This document shows positions 37,883-44,731 of a DNA stretch of 64,000 nucleotides, in pieces. Within the stretch, counting starts at the first letter, position 1; each line of letters opens with the position of its first letter. The stretch is from Chitinophaga polysaccharea (GTDB taxonomy: Bacteria; Bacteroidota; Bacteroidia; Chitinophagales; Chitinophagaceae). A model generated the notes under the pieces. The model was given only the letters and a program-made list of their open reading frames with translations, was not told where the DNA came from and made no database searches. Where the stretch lies: positions 1 through 64,000 of the forward strand of contig NZ_CABFVU010000003.1 of the NCBI RefSeq assembly GCF_902150045.1, written 5' to 3'. A program made the translations under genes and the position numbers.

Positions 37883-39691
37883 TTAGTTAATCATTACCAC
37901 GCCTCCCTGTATCACCGTGGATGCAGAAGAGGAGAGGGTGGCAGATGCATTGCCGGTGGCGCTGAGCGTAGTATCGGCCGATAACGAAAGCGTAGCCCCG
38001 CTCATTTCCAGCGCAGCAGTAGCTGCCGCATTGATGGATACGCCGCTTAGTTTGAGCTGTCCCGTGGCTTCCAGTGTAAGGTCGCTCGCGCTCTTGATGG
38101 TAATACCTGCCGGCGCCATGGTAATGGTGTTGCTGCTCTGGTCTTTCACCACTATTTCCTGCGAGGTATCGTTCAGCGTAATGCTGTTGCCCCCGGGTGT
38201 AACAACGGTGATGATCTTGTTCTGATCATCAAAGCTGATCTGCAGCTGGCTTTTGGTATACAGCGCCTTGATGTAATTGTTATTATCTGCCGGCGTTACC
38301 GGCGGTGTTTTCATCTTGCCATATAAAGAACCGATGATCACCGGGAAGCGCGGATCATTTTCCACGAACGCCACTACTACTTCATCGCCCACCTCAGGAA
38401 AAAATATAGCACCTGCGGTGGCGGTGGCATAAAAGGTAGAGAGCCTGGCCCAGGTGCCCTGCTGCCCTGTGGCGGTACTGGCCAGCATCACCTGTATGCG
38501 GTACTCTGCGCCGGGATCTTCTGAAATAGCTACCACGGTGCCCAGCTGAAGCCCCTGGATGGCCGGCAGCTGCCCGTTTGCCGGTGAGTACGAAAAATTC
38601 TCCCTTTCATAAATAGGCTTGCTGTTCAAACCAAACTTTGCATTTGTATTCCAGACGCCTTCTTTAAGCGTATGCGTTACTGCCCACACATAGGCGTTCC
38701 CGTTAAAGCGGGTACCTACACCTGATAAGGCGATCAGCGTATTGGGCCATACGGTGGCATTGCCCATGAAAGACACCTGCCCGCTGATAGATTCCAGCCG
38801 CATACGTAATAAGGTGCTGTTGGCCCAGGCCTGCAGGCTCTCCTGTGCAAGGGGGGAATTGGATACCAGTTGCAGCGGGGGCTGGCTCAGTGCGGAAGCC
38901 AGCGTGCTGGCAGTGATATTGCCTTGTGCATTCAGCCCCGGTTCCTCTGCGTTGGCAGTGATCATAGCCAGTGTTTGCGGATCCCAGGCGGCAGCGGAAA
39001 GCGAAGGCACCTGCTTCTCCGCGTTCACGGAAGCATTGAAGCTGATCAGCGATTCGCCGAAAGCTACAGATACTACGGGTTCCCCGCTCACTACCGGCGG
39101 CGCCGCCACTACTTTATCTTCTACCAGCGACACTACGTAACCGTTAAACTCTGCACGCGATAACAGGAAATCCCAGTCGGTACAGAACTTTTGAAACACC
39201 AGTTCATTGATGGCGCTGGTGCTTGTTACCTCTCCGCTCAAACCATTATTGCTGATGGCGGTAGACATGATGGCACTGTCGACCTGGTTCATAAACACCG
39301 CATCTTTTTTAGTGATGGTCATTTTCACCGCGCTGTGCTTACAGGTAACAATCAGGTGAAATCCCTGGTCGGTAGCCTGTATAGTTTGCTTTACCACTAT
39401 ACCGGTAAAAATAGTTTCCTCACCACTGTTGCCATACCCTGCAGTGATGGTAACGGTGTTGCCCGGTAAAAAGCTGTCGCTGTCGCTTGCCGGGAAATCG
39501 CCTATCACTCCTGTGGATGCTTTGGCGGTAGTACCGTCCGACAGCATAATTTCCGCATAAGAGATCCGGTTCAGTTCATGATGTATGGTCACAGATATGA
39601 CAGGGTACGTATACTGCACGGCGGTGCCGTTTGCCGTGATGGTATAGTGCAGGGTAGGATCTGCTATATTGATAGGTACAACTGTTGCCAT
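37883..39691 (-). CDS. eCIS VgrG-like hub-spike protein
   Basis: 602 residues. The N-terminal gp27-like hub domain (ADPTLHYTITANGTAV; WDFLLSRAEFNGY) is followed by a gp5 OB-fold (QVMLASTATGQQGTWARLS; FFPEVGDEVVVAFVENDPRFPVIIGSLYG). The C-terminus has beta-helix-like spike repeats rich in Ser, Thr and Ala (TLSLSADTTLSATG). This is the Pvc8/Afp8-type trimeric spike that carries the PAAR tip encoded 16 bp downstream. There is no lysozyme domain and no C-terminal toxin. Confidence 0.94.
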   Translation of the reverse strand: MATVVPINIADPTLHYTITANGTAVQYTYPVISVTIHHELNRISYAEIMLSDGTTAKASTGVIGDFPASDSDSFLPGNTVTITAGYGNSGEETIFTGIVVKQTIQATDQGFHLIVTCKHSAVKMTITKKDAVFMNQVDSAIMSTAISNNGLSGEVTSTSAINELVFQKFCTDWDFLLSRAEFNGYVVSLVEDKVVAAPPVVSGEPVVSVAFGESLISFNASVNAEKQVPSLSAAAWDPQTLAMITANAEEPGLNAQGNITASTLASALSQPPLQLVSNSPLAQESLQAWANSTLLRMRLESISGQVSFMGNATVWPNTLIALSGVGTRFNGNAYVWAVTHTLKEGVWNTNAKFGLNSKPIYERENFSYSPANGQLPAIQGLQLGTVVAISEDPGAEYRIQVMLASTATGQQGTWARLSTFYATATAGAIFFPEVGDEVVVAFVENDPRFPVIIGSLYGKMKTPPVTPADNNNYIKALYTKSQLQISFDDQNKIITVVTPGGNSITLNDTSQEIVVKDQSSNTITMAPAGITIKSASDLTLEATGQLKLSGVSINAAATAALEMSGATLSLSADTTLSATGNASATLSSSASTVIQGGVVMIN

Positions 39692-39697
39692 GAGCGC

Positions 39698-40372
39698 TTA
39701 TTTCTTTAGCGGGGGGAAATAAAGCCCATCGCCCGGCCTGATATCATGAATACTGTTCAAACCATTTACCCTGGCCACTTCCATATAATATCCCGGTTCC
39801 CCGTAGATGCGGTAGGTCATTAATGGCAGGGTATCACCCGCCAGTACGGTGCGTATATGTGTAAGGTCCGGCGATGCTACGCCTGATTCTTTTATCTTTG
39901 TTGCAAAGGCTACGGACTCAATCACGTTAAGTTTTATCACTGCGCGTAGTGCTGCACCGGTAGTGCTGAACAGGCTGTATTTAATGTTGATGGTTTTGCA
40001 TACGCCTGTGAAAGTAGTATTGCCCCAGGTGATCCGCAGGTAGTTGGGCCGGTGGTCTTCTCCCTGGTAATTGTAAGCGATGTTCATCACTTTTTCAATA
40101 TAGGCATCTACGGTAAGCCCGCCGGGAATGGGTATCACGCCGGTTCCGTCTACCAGCAGCTCCAGGTTAAAATTGCCGGACTCCATGCTGCTGAAGATCT
40201 GTGTAGGCGCAACGGCGCCCTGCTCATCCGTGTTCTTGTAGTTGATGGTATAGTTGAGCGTATAACTATCCGGGTTGATCACTGCTGATACGCTGTCGAT
40301 CAGCTGTGTGGTTTCAGGGTCGGCATAGCCGGCCAGTAATAATTTTGTAGGTCCTCCTGTAGTGTTATTCAT
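39698..40372 (-). CDS. eCIS LysM-containing hub/tube-adaptor protein
   Basis: 224 residues. An N-terminal beta domain resembles phage tube-initiation proteins. The C-terminal motif (TVLAGDTLPLMTYRIYGEPGYYMEVARVNGLNSI) ends DIRPGDGLYFPP, a LysM-like fold as in gp53/Pvc7-type adaptor proteins. It probably joins the VgrG-like hub to the tube or baseplate. Its ATG overlaps the stop of the DUF5908 gene by four bases, and 6 bp separate it from the spike gene. Confidence 0.88.
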   Translation of the reverse strand: MNNTTGGPTKLLLAGYADPETTQLIDSVSAVINPDSYTLNYTINYKNTDEQGAVAPTQIFSSMESGNFNLELLVDGTGVIPIPGGLTVDAYIEKVMNIAYNYQGEDHRPNYLRITWGNTTFTGVCKTINIKYSLFSTTGAALRAVIKLNVIESVAFATKIKESGVASPDLTHIRTVLAGDTLPLMTYRIYGEPGYYMEVARVNGLNSIHDIRPGDGLYFPPLKK

Positions 40373-40536
40373 CTTGCGGGTGAGTTCTCTATGCGGGTAA
40401 TTAATTTATCCATGCATTCCCTTACTATTTTATCTTTCAGGGCCTGCAGGTCTTTGATGCCGGTATTTGCGGCCTGTTGCGGAGGATGTTCTTCTATGGT
40501 GACCTTGATCACCAGTTCTCTTATTTCCAGAGGCAT
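40369..40536 (-). CDS. eCIS small DUF5908-like protein
   Basis: 55 residues, short enough to be missed by usual gene length limits. The sequence begins MPLEIRELVIKVTI, the pattern of DUF5908 proteins (Pvc6-like) found beside tube genes in eCIS loci. The C-terminus is a helix (LQALKDKIVRECMDKLI). It is 2 bp after the second tube gene and its stop overlaps the LysM start by four bases. The exact role is not established; a small assembly or capping function is likely. Confidence 0.82.
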   Translation of the reverse strand: MPLEIRELVIKVTIEEHPPQQAANTGIKDLQALKDKIVRECMDKLITRIENSPAR

Positions 40537-40538
40537 AA

Positions 40539-41012
40539 CTAACTGATTTGTTGAAAATAATCATAGCATAGTTCCAGCGTTTCCAGGGCAATGGAATTTT
40601 CCTGCGCTTTGAATTCAGATACTTTATATGCTACGGGATACGCATTTAAAAACTGCCAGGAAGCTACCAGTCCCCGGTTGGCATTCATCAGGCTTACCGT
40701 TACCGGTATGGGAGAAAAGGTAAAGAGGTTAATGGCATTCTGTGCCCAGGTGATCAGTTGTGAACCGGTGAGCATTCCTCTTTTAAGCACCAGGTTCCCG
40801 TATTTTGGTGGCTGCGGAAGCCGGTGAATAAACCTGTTTTCTCCTCCTTCCTTTGCTTCCAGCGGCGTAATGGTAGCGGTAAGACCACTCACTTCCTGGA
40901 AGCTGCCCTCATTGCTGCCGGTGATTCCCGGTACATTTACCCTGAAGTAAAATCCTACGGGCGGATAGAAGGGCGTTTGTGCAGATGATGGCGGTGGTGG
41001 CGGAATTGGCAT
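40539..41012 (-). CDS. eCIS inner-tube protein 2 (gp19-like)
   Basis: 157 residues. The gp19-like tube signature is clear: FYFRVNVPGITGSNEGSFQEVSG, PLEAKEGGENRFIHRLP, and the C-terminal ETLELCYDYFQQ. A proline-rich N-terminus (PIPPPPPSSAQTPFYPP) precedes the fold. It is the likely tube-initiator or baseplate-proximal tube protein (Pvc5-like), made in fewer copies than tube 1. An 81-bp gap with a possible RNA structure separates it from tube 1. Confidence 0.93.
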   Translation of the reverse strand: MPIPPPPPSSAQTPFYPPVGFYFRVNVPGITGSNEGSFQEVSGLTATITPLEAKEGGENRFIHRLPQPPKYGNLVLKRGMLTGSQLITWAQNAINLFTFSPIPVTVSLMNANRGLVASWQFLNAYPVAYKVSEFKAQENSIALETLELCYDYFQQIS

Positions 41013-41037
41013 GACAATTTATTTGAGGCCATGAATA

Positions 41038-41093
41038 AGCGGAGTAACGGATAACGAAGCCAGTTCCTGCGACTCCGCTACCCGTTGTCCGTT
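41038..41093 (-). ncRNA. Interleaved inverted repeats between tube genes
   Basis: In the 81-bp gap between tube 1 and tube 2, two inverted repeats are interleaved. AGCGGAGT (41038-41045) pairs with ACTCCGCT (41072-41079). AACGGATAACG (41046-41056) pairs with CGTTGTCCGTT (41083-41093) with one mismatch or G-U pair. In the transcript the order is A-B-A'-B', which allows either two alternative hairpins or an H-type pseudoknot. A role in tuning expression between abundant tube/sheath and sparse baseplate proteins is inferred. Confidence 0.4.
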
Positions 41094-41549
41094 TTATTTA
41101 GTCAGATGCAACCCTTCATGCGCTACTTCCATGGTTTCCACCGCTACTTCATTGGCGTCGGATTTCATATCGGTAACCGTCATTTTACAGGGGAAGGCAT
41201 TGGTAAGCGTCCAGTTCATGGCAGTTTGCCCTGTTTCGTCGAGCAAACTGATAACAATAGTGGAACGCTTGATGGTGTTCATTTTAATGAGATCGTAATT
41301 ATCCCAAAGGGTGGTATCTCCTTTGAAGATGCCTTTCTTCAGGGTGATGTTATTGAACTTTGCGATACCGGGCATTTTTACCACGGAGTATACAGGGTTA
41401 CTGCCGCCACGGTATTCTATTACCTGTGTTTCAGAAGTGAGGCCTGTTACTTCCTGGAATATAATCTCTTTGCCGTCCCACATCACCTTGAAGGAAAACT
41501 TTACCATAGGCCAGGTGGCCTGTGATTGGGTGGAGCCGTCATCTGCCAT
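41094..41549 (-). CDS. eCIS inner-tube protein 1 (gp19-like)
   Basis: 151 residues. The motifs FSFKVMWDGKEIIFQEVTGL, YRGGSNPVYSVVKMPG and NITLKKGIFKGD, ending in VAVETMEVAHEGLHL, are those of Hcp/gp19-type tube proteins (Pvc1-like). It should be the main tube subunit, stacking in rings inside the sheath. It lies 42 bp after the sheath gene on the same strand. Confidence 0.94.
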   Translation of the reverse strand: MADDGSTQSQATWPMVKFSFKVMWDGKEIIFQEVTGLTSETQVIEYRGGSNPVYSVVKMPGIAKFNNITLKKGIFKGDTTLWDNYDLIKMNTIKRSTIVISLLDETGQTAMNWTLTNAFPCKMTVTDMKSDANEVAVETMEVAHEGLHLTK

Positions 41550-41591
41550 AATTGTAAGTTTTAGAAGTTATTGAATAAATTTTTGTGCGGG

Positions 41592-43094
41592 TTATGATTG
41601 TTGCATTTGCTGCTGGAAGGTGATAACGATAAATTCCGCAGGGCGTGTGAGCGCTACTTTCACCGTGATCAGCATTTTACCATCCAGGATATCCTGTGGC
41701 GTCATAGTAGTGCCAATACCTACCTGTACATCGAAAGCCTGTTCCGGTGCGGCGCCGGCCAGCGCTCCCTGTTTCCAGAGGTTTTGCAGGAAATTGTTGA
41801 TCATGCTTTTTACAGTGATCCATGTAGTGGCATCGTTGGCTTCAAACACATAAGCGCGGGTGGCCAGTTTTACGGATTGCTCGATCATGATCAGCGTGCG
41901 CCTTACGTTGATGTAACGCCAGTCGAGGCTGTTGCCATCCAGTGTTCTTGCTCCCCATACCAGCGTACCTATGCCTGCAAATGGCCTGATCACGTTGATG
42001 GATTTTCCCGCCATGATATCTACGTTGAGATTTTTTTGTTCTTCTCCGGAGATGTTAACGGTGGGAGCTGATACCATGCTTACAGACACATTGGCCGGTG
42101 CTTTCCATACGCCGCGTGAATTATCCACCAGCGTGTAGATGCCTGCCATAGCGCCGCTTGGCGGAAGCTCGTTCATCTGGGAACGTATTTCCTCCAGTAT
42201 ATGCACGTAGGTGGGGCTGGCCGCTTTGAGCGACTGGTGATAGTTCTTTTTGGTGTTACTATCTGGTGTGGCATTGGTTTTGAACTTGGTGATGATCTGT
42301 GCAGCTGCAGGTTCAGGTAACAGTTTCTCCAGGTCAACGCTGGCGTCCAGGTTTTCGAAATCTACTTCATCGGGTTGCACAATGGTGGTTTTCAGCCATG
42401 GATGATAGGCCGCGCCATAGTTGAGCGAATTTACACCAATCTGTTCCCGGAAGGTGCCTATCACATCTTCCAGTACATCAGCGGGTTTTTGTTTTACAAG
42501 ATCAAAGATGCCGAAGCGGCTTTGCATGTCCGCACAGTGCTGCAGCACCTGTGTATACACCGAGGTATAGGCATCAGCCCCCAATGCAATGATGTCGGGG
42601 ATTACAATGAGCGTGGGCTCCGCTTCCTTTTCCAGCAGGGTGAAAACATTAGGCTTGCTGTCAGACCCGATGAAGTCGTCGGCCGCAATGGTGAAGCCAT
42701 CCGCCTGGCCGCCGTAGGTGCCCACCGAGAGGATGTAGCAAAGACTTCCGCTGTTACCAAAAAACAGCCTGATGCTGTTGTAGAAGTAAGCAGTGTTGTT
42801 GTCTTTGATCTGCACCACGGTAGGCTTACCGTTGATGTTAAAGGTTTCCTGCTTCACCTTGGGATCTGCATCCGCCAGCGTGAACTTAGGTTTGAACTCA
42901 CTGCCAAAGTATTCCAGGTACTCCGCGAAGGAGGTGATCCTGGTAGGCTTGTGAACAAGGGATTTACCATTCCTTTCTGCTTTCTGCGTATAGCCTATAA
43001 ATACAGGCACTGCAGTTTCCACAGCGGATATGGAACTGGGGAACGCATTTTTCTCCTCAATATAAACCCCTGGGGTCATGAAGGTTGATGCCAT
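41592..43094 (-). CDS. eCIS contractile sheath protein
   Basis: 500 residues. The N-terminal arm MTPGVYIEEKNAFPSSISAV and the hallmark PVFIGYT, with the C-terminal VALTRPAEFIVITF, identify a gp18-like sheath protein. Conserved core segments (GIYTLVDNSRGVWKAPANV; FAGIGTLVWGARTLDGNSLDWRYINVRRTL) are present. It wraps the tube and contracts to drive it. Only one sheath gene is seen in the locus, while many eCIS have two or three. It is 17 bp after the 275-residue gene. Confidence 0.95.
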   Translation of the reverse strand: MASTFMTPGVYIEEKNAFPSSISAVETAVPVFIGYTQKAERNGKSLVHKPTRITSFAEYLEYFGSEFKPKFTLADADPKVKQETFNINGKPTVVQIKDNNTAYFYNSIRLFFGNSGSLCYILSVGTYGGQADGFTIAADDFIGSDSKPNVFTLLEKEAEPTLIVIPDIIALGADAYTSVYTQVLQHCADMQSRFGIFDLVKQKPADVLEDVIGTFREQIGVNSLNYGAAYHPWLKTTIVQPDEVDFENLDASVDLEKLLPEPAAAQIITKFKTNATPDSNTKKNYHQSLKAASPTYVHILEEIRSQMNELPPSGAMAGIYTLVDNSRGVWKAPANVSVSMVSAPTVNISGEEQKNLNVDIMAGKSINVIRPFAGIGTLVWGARTLDGNSLDWRYINVRRTLIMIEQSVKLATRAYVFEANDATTWITVKSMINNFLQNLWKQGALAGAAPEQAFDVQVGIGTTMTPQDILDGKMLITVKVALTRPAEFIVITFQQQMQQS

Positions 43095-43111
43095 ATTAGG
43101 TGTTTTTTTGT

Positions 43112-43939
43112 TTAGTATAAAAATATTTCCGAGTACGTTTTACCATTGGTATACCATGATTTTCCTGCAGCAGATATCCTGTTGATCTCCGGTGAAGGGA
43201 GTGGAGAGATGATGACCTTGTGTTTGTTGTTGCTATCCGGCATCCTGTCTGCCAGTTTGAATATATCAGCACTTCTGTCTGAAAGCAGAATAGGGTCGTT
43301 GGATACCAGTACGGGAACCTGGTTTCTTTCCGGGAGCGCTGCCAGCAGCGGTTCGCTGAAACAGGATACACCGTTGTTGTTCAGTATCACCGGGTGAGCC
43401 AGTGCAGCCAGCTGTTCACTCATCAGATAATAACACCAGTATGTGCTCCTTGTCTTAAAGTGTATCCCGTAATTATCGAGCAGCGATCCATCCAGTGTCA
43501 GCACCAGTAGCCCGAATGGTTTTGTAAAGTATGTTTCCTGCAACTCGTCTGCCCCGCGCAGGTCTGCCGCATCAACATAGGCATGCCGGTGTAAAACGCC
43601 CGCGGCATTCGCGGCATCATTACCAAACATAAAACACTGTGAGGTAATATCACTTGTATCAATAGCTGTGTAGTTATAAAACAACGGATCTTTCAGTACT
43701 ACTTCAAATACCAGTGTTATGTTACTGTTCAGCAGGTCGCTCCTGCTCCGCTTCCCGGCGCTCAGAGTATTATACAGCAACGTAAAGCCGGATGCCTGTT
43801 GTTTAAGCACCAGATCAGCATTCAGTAATTGTTTTCCGGTAGCAGCAGGTATGCGGATGCCAATGCCTTCATAGAATAGCGCCTGGAAAAAATCGTGACG
43901 GTAACGGATAGTAGTCAGTATTTCATATTGTTGTTTCAT
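43112..43939 (-). CDS. eCIS conserved protein of unknown role
   Basis: 275 residues, no signal peptide or membrane segment. It is a mixed beta protein (YEILTTIRYRHDFFQALFYEGI; LVFEVVLKDPLFYNYTAID) with a C-terminal part containing YWCYYLMSEQL and PVLVSNDPILLSDRS. No enzyme motif is visible. It lies between the DUF4255 gene and the sheath gene, where Bacteroidota eCIS loci often carry a conserved extra gene. A sheath/tube cap or assembly adaptor is the most likely role, but this rests on position only. Confidence 0.65.
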   Translation of the reverse strand: MKQQYEILTTIRYRHDFFQALFYEGIGIRIPAATGKQLLNADLVLKQQASGFTLLYNTLSAGKRSRSDLLNSNITLVFEVVLKDPLFYNYTAIDTSDITSQCFMFGNDAANAAGVLHRHAYVDAADLRGADELQETYFTKPFGLLVLTLDGSLLDNYGIHFKTRSTYWCYYLMSEQLAALAHPVILNNNGVSCFSEPLLAALPERNQVPVLVSNDPILLSDRSADIFKLADRMPDSNNKHKVIISPLPSPEINRISAAGKSWYTNGKTYSEIFLY

Positions 43940-43968
43940 TCATATTTTTCAACTAGCTAAGGATAAGG

Positions 43969-44541
43969 TTATCTTGCCGGTAACATATCTCCGGCGGTGC
44001 CTGCAATAGCCGGCCTGTATTCTTTAATGATCGAATCGTCGAATGTAAGCATGCGCACTTTATACAATACGGATGGCATGTATTTCGCGCCCAGCGTGGC
44101 CCACATGTTGTTTAGCCTGTCTTGCCCCGGGCTTTCCAGTTCAAATGCGAGTTTGCTGATACCCGCATCCAGCGATGGAGTATTTTGCGCGGTAAAGGTG
44201 TTTTTTGATTGAAAGAATGCAACGGTGTATGAGAGGAATCTTAGCGCCTGTGCGTAGTTGCTGCTGCTGAAGTAGGCAGAAAATAACACATAGAGATTGA
44301 TGGATACGGCTGCTGCTGAAGTGTTGTACATACCGGCGCCGTTATTTGATACGGATGTTCTCGCTGTTTCTTTTTCAACATTGACAAGCGTTACAAGCAT
44401 TTTGTTTTCTCCCTGTATGGCAATGGAACCGTCCTGGTTGACTATACCGGAGAGGATCATTTTATCTTCGTTGATCTGTAATTTTCGCTTCAGGCTATTG
44501 TTAATATCTTCTGTAACACAGCTAAGGGCTTCATAGATCAT
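43969..44541 (-). CDS. eCIS DUF4255 cap / tube-terminator protein
   Basis: 190 residues. The N-terminus (MIYEALSCVTEDINNSLKRKL) and the motifs ISKLAFELESPGQDRLNNMWATLGAKYMPSVLYKVRML (in two parts) match DUF4255 (Pvc16_N). Such proteins cap the distal end of the particle. It is the first gene of the minus-strand operon, so the eCIS promoter lies in the 190 bp before it. In many other loci this gene is not first, so this order may be lineage-specific. Confidence 0.9.
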   Translation of the reverse strand: MIYEALSCVTEDINNSLKRKLQINEDKMILSGIVNQDGSIAIQGENKMLVTLVNVEKETARTSVSNNGAGMYNTSAAAVSINLYVLFSAYFSSSNYAQALRFLSYTVAFFQSKNTFTAQNTPSLDAGISKLAFELESPGQDRLNNMWATLGAKYMPSVLYKVRMLTFDDSIIKEYRPAIAGTAGDMLPAR

Positions 44542-44731
44542 TGGAATTGTATTTAATTCTTACCGTGTGATGCGTACTGTCCTGTAAATTTTCCGGGCTG
44601 AAAGAGGTCCGTTATTTTGAGAATGATTTCGAGTTTTCAAGTTGATGCCACAATATAAATTCAAAAAAGCGATTTAAATATTTTTATTTGAAAAAATATT
44701 TTTCTATCTTTTATTTCTCTTAAGCATCCTG
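44542..44731. promoter_or_regulatory. Divergent promoter region between eCIS and effector operons
   Basis: 190 bp, AT-rich toward the plus-strand gene. It contains a perfect AT-only inverted repeat, AAATATTTTT (44676-44685) and AAAAATATTT (44692-44701). TATCTTTT at 44705-44712 weakly resembles the -7 box; TTTG at 44687 would be closer than usual. Shared control of particle and cargo genes is plausible. Confidence 0.5.

Noticed and set aside
42375..43088. 237-codon plus-strand ORF over the sheath gene
   Set aside because: The sheath reading frame on the minus strand has unmistakable motifs; the plus-strand frame has none.
44687..44712. TTTG / TATCTTTT as a Bacteroidota promoter
   Set aside because: The spacing (14 bp) is shorter than the usual 17-23 bp and the last base of the -7 box does not match; kept only as a weak hint.
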